Source: Maribacter sp. ACAM166 (lineage in GTDB: Bacteria > Bacteroidota > Bacteroidia > Flavobacteriales > Flavobacteriaceae). Taken from it: a stretch of DNA of 62,496 nucleotides. Location of the stretch: positions 1 through 62,496 of the forward strand of contig NZ_VAUW01000026.1 in the NCBI RefSeq assembly GCF_005771495.1, written 5' to 3'. Both the position numbers and the translations under genes were made by a program. Below, piece by piece: positions 1 to 7,655 of the stretch. Position 1 is the stretch's first letter; each line of letters starts with the position of its first letter. Under the pieces are notes generated by a model, which had not been told where the DNA came from, made no database searches, and worked only from the letters and a program-made list of their open reading frames with translations.

Positions 1-238
1 ACTGAAAGCTATGGCAAAATACAAATGGTACTTATCAAATCTGGTCGCTTTTATAAGACTCAACCTTTTTGTTAAGGTAGACCTCCAAAAATGGCTCGAC
101 CACCCTTTTCAAGACCATCCGCCGCCTAAACAAAATATCGTACAGGGGGTTCTATTCTGAAAAAAACCAAAACGGTAGCTTTAGGTCAATGAAAACAGTA
201 AAGTTATTCATTCTTGAAAACGTTTAGGACAGGATTGG
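1..238 (+). mobile_element. IS4-like insertion sequence, 3' end (left copy)
   Basis: These 238 bp are repeated without mismatch, inverted, at the other end of the window (62259-62496). They contain the last codons of a transposase (2-160) and about 78 bp of non-coding IS end that stops at 238, where the two copies diverge. The transposase 3' end faces into the window. The IS interrupts the symporter gene that follows. The full IS, its other terminus and the target duplication lie outside the window, so the family call rests only on the transposase C-terminus. Confidence 0.8.
2..160 (+). CDS. IS4-family-like transposase, C-terminal fragment
   Basis: The open frame enters from the window edge and ends with TGA at 158-160, giving 52 residues. 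It reads KYKWYLSNLVAFIRLNLFV and continues with a KWLDHPF segment. This pattern (hydrophobic NLVAFIRLNLF, then W-L-D-x-P-F) is typical of the end of IS4/DDE transposases of Bacteroidota. The catalytic DDE residues lie upstream, outside the window. An identical copy is at 62337-62495 on the other strand. Confidence 0.6.
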   Translation: MKAMAKYKWYLSNLVAFIRLNLFVKVDLQKWLDHPFQDHPPPKQNIVQGVLF

Positions 239-239
239 C

Positions 240-803
240 TTGCTTCTATTAATGATATTTTATTTGTCACTGGTATTCCTTGTTGTAAAGAAAAATCCAC
301 TAAACTTTTTACAAGCTATACGAGAACCTCAATTATTAGCATTTTCAACCGCCAGTTCAGCTGCTGTTATGCCTATTTCGATGAAAACAGCCGATGAAAA
401 ATTGGGAGTATCCTCTAATATTAGTGACTTTGTAATTCCTGTTGGAGCCACTATTAATATGGACGGAACTGCATTGTTTCAATGTGTAACCACTATTTTT
501 ATGGCACAAGCATACGGCATTGAATTGTCCCTTATTAATTTAGTATTAATCACTTTTACGGTGGTAGCTGCTTCCATAGGAACACCTGCCATTCCAGGCG
601 GTGGCGTTATTATTCTTGCATCTGTATTACAGAGTGCAGGAATTCCTATTGATGGACTAATCGTTATTATAGGGATAGACCGTATTTTGGGAATGTTTAG
701 AACAGCAGTTAATGTAACTGGAGATTTAACGGCCTGTATGATTTTCAATACGTTTTATGGTGATGTTTCAAACGTAAAAACCAAAGTCGAACGTACCCTA
801 TAA
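240..803 (+). pseudogene. dicarboxylate/amino acid:cation symporter (DAACS), 5'-truncated by IS
   Basis: This is the C-terminal 187 residues of a GltP/DctA-type sodium- or proton-coupled symporter of the inner membrane. Family hallmarks are present in order: the serine-rich re-entrant loop (STASSAAVMP), NMDGT of TM7, the second re-entrant loop (TPAIPGGGV) and the substrate-binding TM8 (GIDRILGMFRTAVNVTGD). Full-length members are about 400-450 residues, so roughly the first 250 residues and the promoter are missing. The gene begins exactly at the inner edge of the IS end, which makes insertion the evident cause. The residual frame has only a TTG near the junction as a possible start and is unlikely to be functional. 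Confidence 0.88.
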
Positions 804-993
804 TTAATTTCGGGCGTATTTTTCCTTCTAAAAATCTATGCTTATTTCGTTTTTGACTCTAAAATCTTGCGTATTTCCAGTGCCTCAACCTATCATAGTT
901 TAAAAGTTATCTAAAAGCTTGACATAAAGAAGTGACTATTTCAGTAAAGCCCAAACAACCATCAACGAACAATGATTTTAGTATATTTAGAAC

Positions 994-1833
994 ATGGAAC
1001 AACTCATAGCCTATTTTGAAACGATACCGGCTGCCCATCGGTCTTTAATTTTGGTAGGCGGAATCACTTTCTTTTGGATATTAGAAGGGATTGTTCCTTT
1101 GTTTAATGGGAGTTACAATAAATGGAAGCACTCCTTACCTAACTTCTTTTTTACACTAACCACAATCGTGATTAATTTTCCGTTAGCATTTTTATTGTTG
1201 AAAACATCCGATTGGGCTGTAGCGAATGATTTTGGTATTATCAATTGGTTGCCGGCAATGCCATTATGGGCGTATGTTTTTTTAGGGGTAGCCTTGTTAG
1301 ATTTAATTGGTGCCTACTTGGCGCATTGGGTAGAGCATAAAGTAAAACCGCTGTGGATGGTGCATTTGGTGCATCATACAGATCATAATGTTGATACGAC
1401 TACTGCAAACAGACATCATCCATTAGAAAGTTTGATTCGTTATGTTTTTACTTTAGTTGGTGTTTTTGTGGTCGGAGCACCCATCGGAATTATAATGTTG
1501 TATCAAAGTGTATCGGTGGTACTTTCTCAGTTTAATCATGCCAATATAAAATTACCAAAAGGGGTGGATAAAGCATTGAGTTATGTGTTGATATCACCAG
1601 ATATGCATAAAGTGCACCATCATTATATGCTGCCGTATACCGATAGTAATTATGGGAATATATTCTCGTGGTGGGACCGGATATTCGGTACGCATATGCA
1701 TTTAGATAGAGAAGCAATTGTCTATGGAGTAGATACGTTTCCTGATGCTATTGAAAATAGAAAAATCAGTTCATTGTTGAAATACCCTTTTGTGAACTAT
1801 CGTAAGCCTACTGCAGCTGAGGTTGTTGAATAA
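994..1833 (+). CDS. sterol desaturase / fatty acid hydroxylase family protein
   Basis: A 279-residue membrane-bound di-iron hydroxylase of the FA_hydroxylase superfamily. Histidine clusters typical of the family are HWVEH near residue 110, HLVHH near 124 followed by NRHHP, and HKVHHH near 205. Four hydrophobic segments precede or lie between them. The ending GNIFSWWDRIFGT is also typical. Members hydroxylate or desaturate lipids such as sterols, carotenoids, ornithine lipids or alkylglycerols; the substrate here cannot be read from sequence. It ends three bases before the convergent NamZ-like gene and appears monocistronic. Confidence 0.85.
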   Translation: MEQLIAYFETIPAAHRSLILVGGITFFWILEGIVPLFNGSYNKWKHSLPNFFFTLTTIVINFPLAFLLLKTSDWAVANDFGIINWLPAMPLWAYVFLGVALLDLIGAYLAHWVEHKVKPLWMVHLVHHTDHNVDTTTANRHHPLESLIRYVFTLVGVFVVGAPIGIIMLYQSVSVVLSQFNHANIKLPKGVDKALSYVLISPDMHKVHHHYMLPYTDSNYGNIFSWWDRIFGTHMHLDREAIVYGVDTFPDAIENRKISSLLKYPFVNYRKPTAAEVVE

Positions 1834-1836
1834 AAT

Positions 1837-3075
1837 TTAATATCGTACGTACTTCGCACGTATCTTTTTGAATTTCTCCAAATCTGCTTGCCAAGATTCT
1901 TTTATTTCGGCATTCGAAAGTCCCGCTTCAATTTGTTGTTGCAATTTTTTGGTTCCTGCATGTTTTGTAAAACCACTTGTGAGGAATACGTTGCTTTTAT
2001 CTTTTGAATTATGATACCCATCAATGACATATTTCATAGTGACTTCGTTCCTCCGCTGGGTTTTAGAGAGGTCTTTCCCGTAACATAATTTACCTTCCTC
2101 TTTTGGATGTTTCGAACCAAAATTTGGTTCGGGCGTATAGGTGAACGTATACGCTGTACTGTCTAAAAATGAAGCGCCATAGCGCTGAAATTGAAATTCC
2201 GTTCCACGACCTGCATTAATATTGGTTCCTTCAAAAAGGCCAAGACTCGGATAAAGCGTAATGGAAACATCATTAGGCAGGTTAGGAGAGGGGCGAATGG
2301 GCAAGCTGTAAAAACTATCATGTGTCCATTTTTCTAATGGAATGACGGTCAAATCTGTTTTTTTACCATTTTCCATCCATCCTTCATCATTAATCATAGT
2401 TGCATATTCGCCAATGGTCATGCCATAGACTAAGGGAATTTTTGTCATCCCTAAGAAAGAAGTATGGTCTGCCTCCATGGTTGGTCCGTCTACATAATGT
2501 CCGTTTGGGTTTGGTCTATCTAACACTAGTACTGGAATGCCCTTTTCTGCACAGGCTTCCATGACCAACTGCAATGTGGCTATATACGTGTAAAAACGAA
2601 CCCCTACATCTTGTATGTCAAAAAGTACCATATCTAAACCCTCCAATTGTTCTTGACTCGGTTTTCTGTTTTTGCCGTATAAAGAAATTAGAGGTAAACC
2701 AGTTTTCGTATCTGTACTATTTTTCACATGCTCCCCGGCATCGGCTTGGCCTCTAAATCCATGTTCAGGGGCAAAAACTTTTTTGATGTTAATTTCCAGC
2801 GAAAGCAATGAATCTACCAAATGCGTATGGCCTTCCGTTTTGAATACAACACTGGTCTGGTTGGCGACTACCCCTATACGCTTTCCTTGTAGAATGGGAA
2901 TATACGCATCGGTTCTATTAGCGGCAACAACCACGTCTTTTACTGATTTTTCGGTTTGGTTGGCAACGCTTGAACTGGTCGTAGCAGCCTTTTTGTCTGT
3001 TTCGTTTCCGCAGGTGGCTAATACTAAAAACCATAATAAAACTGTACTTTTGAAATTGGATAAAAATAACATCAT
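1837..3075 (-). CDS. DUF1343 lipoprotein, NamZ-like exo-N-acetylmuramidase
   Basis: A 412-residue DUF1343 protein. The founding enzyme of the family, NamZ (YbbC) of Bacillus subtilis, cleaves MurNAc from the non-reducing ends of peptidoglycan fragments. The first 23 residues form a lipoprotein signal ending LATC, so it should be anchored in a membrane, probably facing the periplasm. The conserved FAPEHGFRG segment near residue 105 contains the Glu-His pair expected around the active site. RPSPNLPNDVSITLYPS and the GRGTEFQFQ region are also family-typical. The start codon directly abuts the divergent permease gene, so any promoter lies inside the neighbour's coding region. The gene fits a wall-recycling theme with the hydrolases and epimerase later in the window. 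Confidence 0.85.
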   Translation of the reverse strand: MMLFLSNFKSTVLLWFLVLATCGNETDKKAATTSSSVANQTEKSVKDVVVAANRTDAYIPILQGKRIGVVANQTSVVFKTEGHTHLVDSLLSLEINIKKVFAPEHGFRGQADAGEHVKNSTDTKTGLPLISLYGKNRKPSQEQLEGLDMVLFDIQDVGVRFYTYIATLQLVMEACAEKGIPVLVLDRPNPNGHYVDGPTMEADHTSFLGMTKIPLVYGMTIGEYATMINDEGWMENGKKTDLTVIPLEKWTHDSFYSLPIRPSPNLPNDVSITLYPSLGLFEGTNINAGRGTEFQFQRYGASFLDSTAYTFTYTPEPNFGSKHPKEEGKLCYGKDLSKTQRRNEVTMKYVIDGYHNSKDKSNVFLTSGFTKHAGTKKLQQQIEAGLSNAEIKESWQADLEKFKKIRAKYVRY

Positions 3076-4317
3076 TTGAATCTAGAATATTTTATCGCCA
3101 AACGGCTTATAAAGGGTAAGGAGCATAAAATTAGTATATCTGCACCAATAATAAAAATAGCGATTGCTGCAATTGCTATTGGTGTAATAATGATGTTAAT
3201 TGCCATAGCAACAGGGCTGGGGTTAAAGGAGAAAATTCGTGAAAAAGTGACCGCATTTAATGGTCATGTTCAAATCTACAATTACGATAATAATAATTCT
3301 GAAGTTTCTGTTGTGCCTGTAAGCACGGAACAGGAGTTTTATCCCGATTTTAAGACGGTAGATGGCATTGTCCATATTCAAGCAGTTGCCACAAAAGCGG
3401 GAATTATTAGAACGGAAGAAACCTTTGAGGGTATTATTGCCAAAGGTGTTGGTAAGGATTATAATTGGTCTGCATTAGAAGAATATTTAGTGGATGGAGT
3501 TTTACCTGAGTATAACGGTGATTTGAATTCTGATGTAATAATATCCCGAATCATGGCGAACCGTTTGAACCTTAATGTAGGGGATTCTTTCTTTACATTT
3601 TTTCTAAGGGATGATACAGTCGACAGAATACCTAACCAACGAAAATTTAATATCACCGGAATTTACGATAGCGGATTTGAAGAAATTGACGGACTTTATA
3701 TTTTTATCGATATCCGCCATATTCAACATATGAATAAATGGACCGATACCGAGGTTGGTAACTTTGAGGTATTTCTGAACAGTTTTGATGATATCGATGA
3801 AAAAAGCAATGAGATATACGGACAAACAGTTTCTAGCTTAGATACCAGGACCATCAAAGATAAATACTATAAGATTTTTGAATGGATAGGCTTGTTCGAT
3901 TTTAATATCGCCTTGATCATTGGGATTATGATAATAGTAGGGGGTATCAATATGATAACTGCCTTGTTGGTTTTAATTCTAGAACGAACACCAATGATTG
4001 GAATTCTAAAAGCGTTAGGCACTACGAACTGGAGCATTCGTAAAGTGTTTTTATACAATGCCGCCTACCTAATTGGAGTTGGGCTTTTTTGGGGGAACCT
4101 TATCGGACTCGGAATTATTTTTCTACAAGAGAAATTTAGGATATTAAAGTTTCCCAACCCGAAGGAGTACTATATTGAATATATTCCAGTAAGCATCGAT
4201 GTGTCGACAATCGTACTTTTAAATGTAGGGGTGTTGCTACTTTGTCTTTTAATGTTATTGATACCTTCGTACATTATTACTAGAATAACTCCGGTGAAGG
4301 CAATTCGATTTGAATAG
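3076..4317 (+). CDS. FtsX-like ABC transporter permease (LolC/LolE type)
   Basis: 413 residues with the MacB/LolCE layout. One N-terminal membrane segment (about 28-50) is followed by a large periplasmic domain (about 55-265) and three C-terminal segments (about 270-300, 325-350, 375-400). The text SAPIIKIAIAAIAIG and the end ITPVKAIRFE are characteristic of Bacteroidota LolE-like permeases. A role in lipoprotein release or another mechanotransmission task is inferred. The ATPase is not adjacent. The start is TTG: no ATG lies upstream in frame, and the following MNLEYFIAKR matches the usual N-terminus of the family. Confidence 0.82.
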   Translation: MNLEYFIAKRLIKGKEHKISISAPIIKIAIAAIAIGVIMMLIAIATGLGLKEKIREKVTAFNGHVQIYNYDNNNSEVSVVPVSTEQEFYPDFKTVDGIVHIQAVATKAGIIRTEETFEGIIAKGVGKDYNWSALEEYLVDGVLPEYNGDLNSDVIISRIMANRLNLNVGDSFFTFFLRDDTVDRIPNQRKFNITGIYDSGFEEIDGLYIFIDIRHIQHMNKWTDTEVGNFEVFLNSFDDIDEKSNEIYGQTVSSLDTRTIKDKYYKIFEWIGLFDFNIALIIGIMIIVGGINMITALLVLILERTPMIGILKALGTTNWSIRKVFLYNAAYLIGVGLFWGNLIGLGIIFLQEKFRILKFPNPKEYYIEYIPVSIDVSTIVLLNVGVLLLCLLMLLIPSYIITRITPVKAIRFE

Positions 4318-4369
4318 GAATAGTGTGAAAGCAAAATTTATTTTTATCTTTTTTTCTTTCTCTTTTTGG

Positions 4370-4377
4370 TAAATTTG
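4370..4377 (+). promoter_or_regulatory. -7 promoter box (TAnnTTTG) for the M20 peptidase gene
   Basis: TAAATTTG matches the Bacteroidota -7 consensus and lies 16 bases before the ATG at 4394, preceded by a T-rich stretch. The expected start point is about 7 bases downstream, giving a very short leader. Confidence 0.5.
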
Positions 4378-4393
4378 ATGTAAAACATACTAC

Positions 4394-5689
4394 ATGCGTC
4401 AAAAGATATTTCTTACCGTTATTACTGCTTTTTTCTTAGTTGGAGTAAATGCTCAAAAGCTATCAAAAACAGAAAAGAAGATAATTAAAAACATAGAACA
4501 GAATAATGCCGAGGCAATTTCCTTTTTAGAAAAGGTCGTTAATATCAATAGCGGCACATTGAATTTGAAAGGAGTAGAAAAAGTAGGTCAAGAATTCGCA
4601 AGTGCCTTTGAAGACATAGGATTTGAAAGTACGTGGATACCCATGCCGGAGGAAATGAATAGGGGCGGACATTTATTTGCGGAAATTAAAGGGTCTAAAG
4701 GAAAGAAGCTACTACTAATAGGACATTTAGATACGGTTTTTGAAGAGGATAGTCCGTTTCAAACTTTTGAAATGGTCAATGATTCTATAGCCCATGCCCC
4801 TGGCGGTAATGATATGAAAGGTGGTGATATAATTGTACTCTATGCATTAAAAGCTTTAAGAGAAAACGGGTTGTTGAACGATGCTCAGATTATTGTTGCC
4901 TTTACAGGCGATGAAGAAAGTGCTGGAGATCCACTTGAAGAGAGTCGAAAAGATTTGATTGAAGCAGCTAAAAGAAGTGATATAGCCTTAGGTTTTGAAA
5001 CTTCTACAGGTTTTAACTACGCAACTGTAGCGCGTAGAGGTTCATCAGATTGGAAGGTCGAAGTAGAAGGTAAGCGAGCACATTCTTCAGGGATATTTAA
5101 TGAAGATACCGGGGCAGGAGCCATTTTTGAAATGTCACGGATTTTAAATGGATTTTATACGGATGTAAAAGGTGAAGACTTATTGACCTTCAATCCGGGT
5201 ACGTTACTTGGTGGTACATTTGTTGAGTTTGACGACATGACGAGTAAGGGAACTGTTTTTGGGAAAACCAATGTTGTTGCTCAGAAAGCCGAAGTTCGTG
5301 GCGGACTCCGTTTTATATCCGAAGAACAAAAAGAGCGTACACGAGATAAAATGCGAGAAATAGTGGCGAATAATCTACCACAGACTACCGCTAATATAAG
5401 TTTTAACGATAGTTACCCTGCCATGCAACCTACCCCAGGTAACGAAGCTTTATTAGTGAAATTGAACGAAGTAAGTTTAGATTTACAGCAAGGTGAGGTT
5501 TTAGCTTATGACCCAGGTAAGCGCGGCGCTGCAGATACATCGTTTGTTGCTAAATATGTTGATTGCTTAGATGGTTTAGGCACTATGGGAAATGCAGCCC
5601 ATACACCCGAAGAAACGGTCAACCTAAATACGATTGAAGCACTTACAAAAAGAACGGCACTATTAATATATAGATTAATCCATGAGTAA
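4394..5689 (+). CDS. exported M20 family metallopeptidase (carboxypeptidase G2-like)
   Basis: 431 residues with a signal peptide (cleavage likely after VGVNAQ, about residue 20). M20 metal ligands are visible: GHLDTVF (His and Asp of the first site), GGNDMKGG (bridging Asp), TGDEES (catalytic Glu and metal Glu) and NAAHTPEE near the C-terminus (last His). The lid domain lies at about residues 215-330. The family hydrolyses peptide or amide bonds of small substrates such as C-terminal glutamate conjugates; the substrate here is unknown. Its last 8 bases overlap the mutarotase gene, so the two are probably co-transcribed. Confidence 0.88.
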   Translation: MRQKIFLTVITAFFLVGVNAQKLSKTEKKIIKNIEQNNAEAISFLEKVVNINSGTLNLKGVEKVGQEFASAFEDIGFESTWIPMPEEMNRGGHLFAEIKGSKGKKLLLIGHLDTVFEEDSPFQTFEMVNDSIAHAPGGNDMKGGDIIVLYALKALRENGLLNDAQIIVAFTGDEESAGDPLEESRKDLIEAAKRSDIALGFETSTGFNYATVARRGSSDWKVEVEGKRAHSSGIFNEDTGAGAIFEMSRILNGFYTDVKGEDLLTFNPGTLLGGTFVEFDDMTSKGTVFGKTNVVAQKAEVRGGLRFISEEQKERTRDKMREIVANNLPQTTANISFNDSYPAMQPTPGNEALLVKLNEVSLDLQQGEVLAYDPGKRGAADTSFVAKYVDCLDGLGTMGNAAHTPEETVNLNTIEALTKRTALLIYRLIHE

Positions 5690-6467
5690 TACTACAGAAC
5701 TTCAAGTTGGTAATCAAAAGGTTAAAATTGTAGCCGGGGAATTGGTAGGGTATCAAGTTTCTGGTCACGAATTTATGCATCAAAAGGGAAATCCTGGTTG
5801 GCGTAATGTTGATACGGAAATGTTTCCTGTTATTGGGCCAACGAACGAGGCAGATTTTAAGGTCACTACGGCGAAGGGTGATGCCATACAAGACCAGCAT
5901 GGTCTACTTAGGGAGATGAGCTATTCTTTAACTGAAAAGTCTGACAATAAAGCAGTTTTCACAAAGAAGTATACCGCAAATAAGGAAGTGTTAAATTCAA
6001 AATATCCGAATAAATCTACTGAGGCAAAATTGAGTTGGCCGTACAATTTTGAATTTGAAAAGTCCTATGAATTGAAGGAGGACGAATTAGTACTCACCTT
6101 TACGATTACTGGGGAAGAAGGAATGCCTTTTATGTTGGGGTATCATCCTGCATTTATGCTACATTCAGAAAATGCAGTGATTTCTACCGATACGAATGAT
6201 TTTTCTATAGCTGAGGTTATGGAAGTGGGTAGTAGGGCCTTGCACGTGCCAGATGCCAATGTGATACGATTGAAAGATGACCGCAAACTGCAAATTACAA
6301 CTGAAGGCTTTAAACATTTTATGTTGTGGACAGAAGTGCCAAATATGGTTTGTATAGAACCCATTACTTTTTACCCATATGCAGTTGCACAGGAAAATAT
6401 AGCAGACGGATTTATAGTTTTAAAAAATAAACCCATGCACTTTAAAGTAGCGATAAAGCCCATGTAG
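5682..6467 (+). CDS. aldose 1-epimerase (galactose mutarotase) family protein
   Basis: A 261-residue protein of the galactose mutarotase-like beta-sandwich fold. Likely catalytic residues are the histidines in DQHGLLRE (about 71) and LGYHPAF (about 155) and the glutamate in CIEPITFYPY (about 226). It interconverts alpha and beta anomers of sugars, probably in the cytoplasm since no signal is present. The shorter, D-hexose-6-phosphate epimerase-like form of the family is also possible. The start overlaps the preceding peptidase by 8 bases. Confidence 0.8.
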   Translation: MSNTTELQVGNQKVKIVAGELVGYQVSGHEFMHQKGNPGWRNVDTEMFPVIGPTNEADFKVTTAKGDAIQDQHGLLREMSYSLTEKSDNKAVFTKKYTANKEVLNSKYPNKSTEAKLSWPYNFEFEKSYELKEDELVLTFTITGEEGMPFMLGYHPAFMLHSENAVISTDTNDFSIAEVMEVGSRALHVPDANVIRLKDDRKLQITTEGFKHFMLWTEVPNMVCIEPITFYPYAVAQENIADGFIVLKNKPMHFKVAIKPM

Positions 6468-6483
6468 TTTTATAGTTTACACC

Positions 6484-6491
6484 TAAATTTG
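6484..6491 (+). promoter_or_regulatory. -7 promoter box giving a near-leaderless SRAP transcript
   Basis: TAAATTTG lies only five bases before the ATG at 6497. If used, transcription would start at or next to the start codon. No upstream gene overlap forces read-through, so a separate promoter is plausible. Confidence 0.45.
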
Positions 6492-6496
6492 GTAGT

Positions 6497-7264
6497 ATGT
6501 GTTACGATATAAAAACTAGTTTAGGGGCCCAATTAAAACGAGCGACAAGAAATCTGGATTTAAAAGCAATAGAGGAAATAAGTGAAAAGTTAGCTCCGCT
6601 AACCGATTTGCCGCTCTACCACGCTTCTGGATTTTCACATCCAAAGGTGCTAATTTATACAAATGAAGATTCTTTTTACCCAACTGTAGCTACTTGGGGT
6701 CTAATACCACATTGGGTTAAGAATCTCGAGCAACAACAGAAAATTTGGAACAGTACTTTAAATGCTAGGGTAGAAACCATTTTTGAAAAACCTGCATTTA
6801 GGGATGCTGCAAATGAAAAACGATGCATCGTATATGTTGATGGTTTTTACGAGCATTACCATTATAATAATGAGGTGTACCCATTCTTTATTAAACAGAA
6901 AAATAAAGAACCATTAGCACTTGCCGCACTTTGGTCTGAATGGATAAACCCGCAGCATGGAGGTGCAATTAAATCATTTTCAATCGTGACCACCATTGGG
7001 AACGAAATTATGGGAAAAATTCATAATAATCCAAAATTGAATGAACCACGAATGCCATTGATACTTGCAGAAGATATGGAATCGCAATGGTTGGCAGTAA
7101 ATGATACTATTGAAAACGAGCTAAAATTACTAGTCAAAAATCACTCATCAGTAGTGTTAAAAGCACATACCGTAAGTAAATTACGAGGTAAAAGTTACTC
7201 CGGTAATGTTTCAGAAATATCCGATTACGTAAAATACAAGGAACTTGCATTAATAGTTGATTAG
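6497..7264 (+). CDS. SOS response-associated peptidase family protein (SRAP, YedK/HMCES-like)
   Basis: 255 residues. SRAP proteins form a thiazolidine crosslink with abasic sites in single-stranded DNA through Cys2, protecting the lesion. Here the N-terminus is MCYD, placing the cysteine at position 2 after Met removal. The other active-site elements are present: WGLIPHW, LNARVE (Asn and Arg), DGFYEH (Glu) and KIHNNPKLNEPRMP (His followed by RMP). The next gene starts directly after its stop codon, suggesting an operon with the TfoX-like gene. Confidence 0.9.
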   Translation: MCYDIKTSLGAQLKRATRNLDLKAIEEISEKLAPLTDLPLYHASGFSHPKVLIYTNEDSFYPTVATWGLIPHWVKNLEQQQKIWNSTLNARVETIFEKPAFRDAANEKRCIVYVDGFYEHYHYNNEVYPFFIKQKNKEPLALAALWSEWINPQHGGAIKSFSIVTTIGNEIMGKIHNNPKLNEPRMPLILAEDMESQWLAVNDTIENELKLLVKNHSSVVLKAHTVSKLRGKSYSGNVSEISDYVKYKELALIVD

Positions 7265-7567
7265 GTGGCGTACAGTGAACATTTGGCAAATCGTCTTCGG
7301 CAACGATTAAAGGGCAATGGGGCTATTGAGGAGAAAAAGATGATGGGCGGTCTCACATTTGTGGTCAGTGGTAAAATGTTTATAGGTATTCTAAAGGATA
7401 AAAAAAGGCAGGAAGATAGACTGATGGTTTGCGTACGTAAATTGAATTATAAAGAACTGCTTCAAAAATCAGAGAGTAAATCTATGGACTTTACAGGCAA
7501 GCCGCTTCGAGGTTTTTTATTTATAGAGCCTAATGGTTTTGAGAGTGAAGATGATTTGGATTATTAA
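7265..7567 (+). CDS. TfoX N-terminal domain protein, C-terminus apparently frameshifted
   Basis: 100 residues starting with GTG immediately after the SRAP stop. The text MAYSEHLANRLRQRL, EKKMMGGLTFVVSGKM and MDFTGKPLRGFLFI is typical of small stand-alone TfoX/Sxy N-domain proteins, whose role is not well defined. The reading stops at LDY. The usual continuation of the family (a helix like W-I-x-x-A-L-x-F-N) is found in the +1 frame at 7566-7601 as KALEFNKLLTQ, so a small deletion or sequencing error after codon 100 is likely. Confidence 0.7.
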   Translation: MAYSEHLANRLRQRLKGNGAIEEKKMMGGLTFVVSGKMFIGILKDKKRQEDRLMVCVRKLNYKELLQKSESKSMDFTGKPLRGFLFIEPNGFESEDDLDY

Positions 7568-7655
7568 AGCACTGGAGTTCAACAAACTTCTTACCCAATG
7601 AGGCTATAGTTTTAAATGGTTATTCTAAGCCCTATTAAATGATTAAATTTACCTT

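Noticed and set aside
3459..3825. Antisense open frames inside the permease gene
   Set aside because: The plus-strand frame has clear membrane topology and family motifs; the antisense frames are by-products of AT-rich coding sequence.
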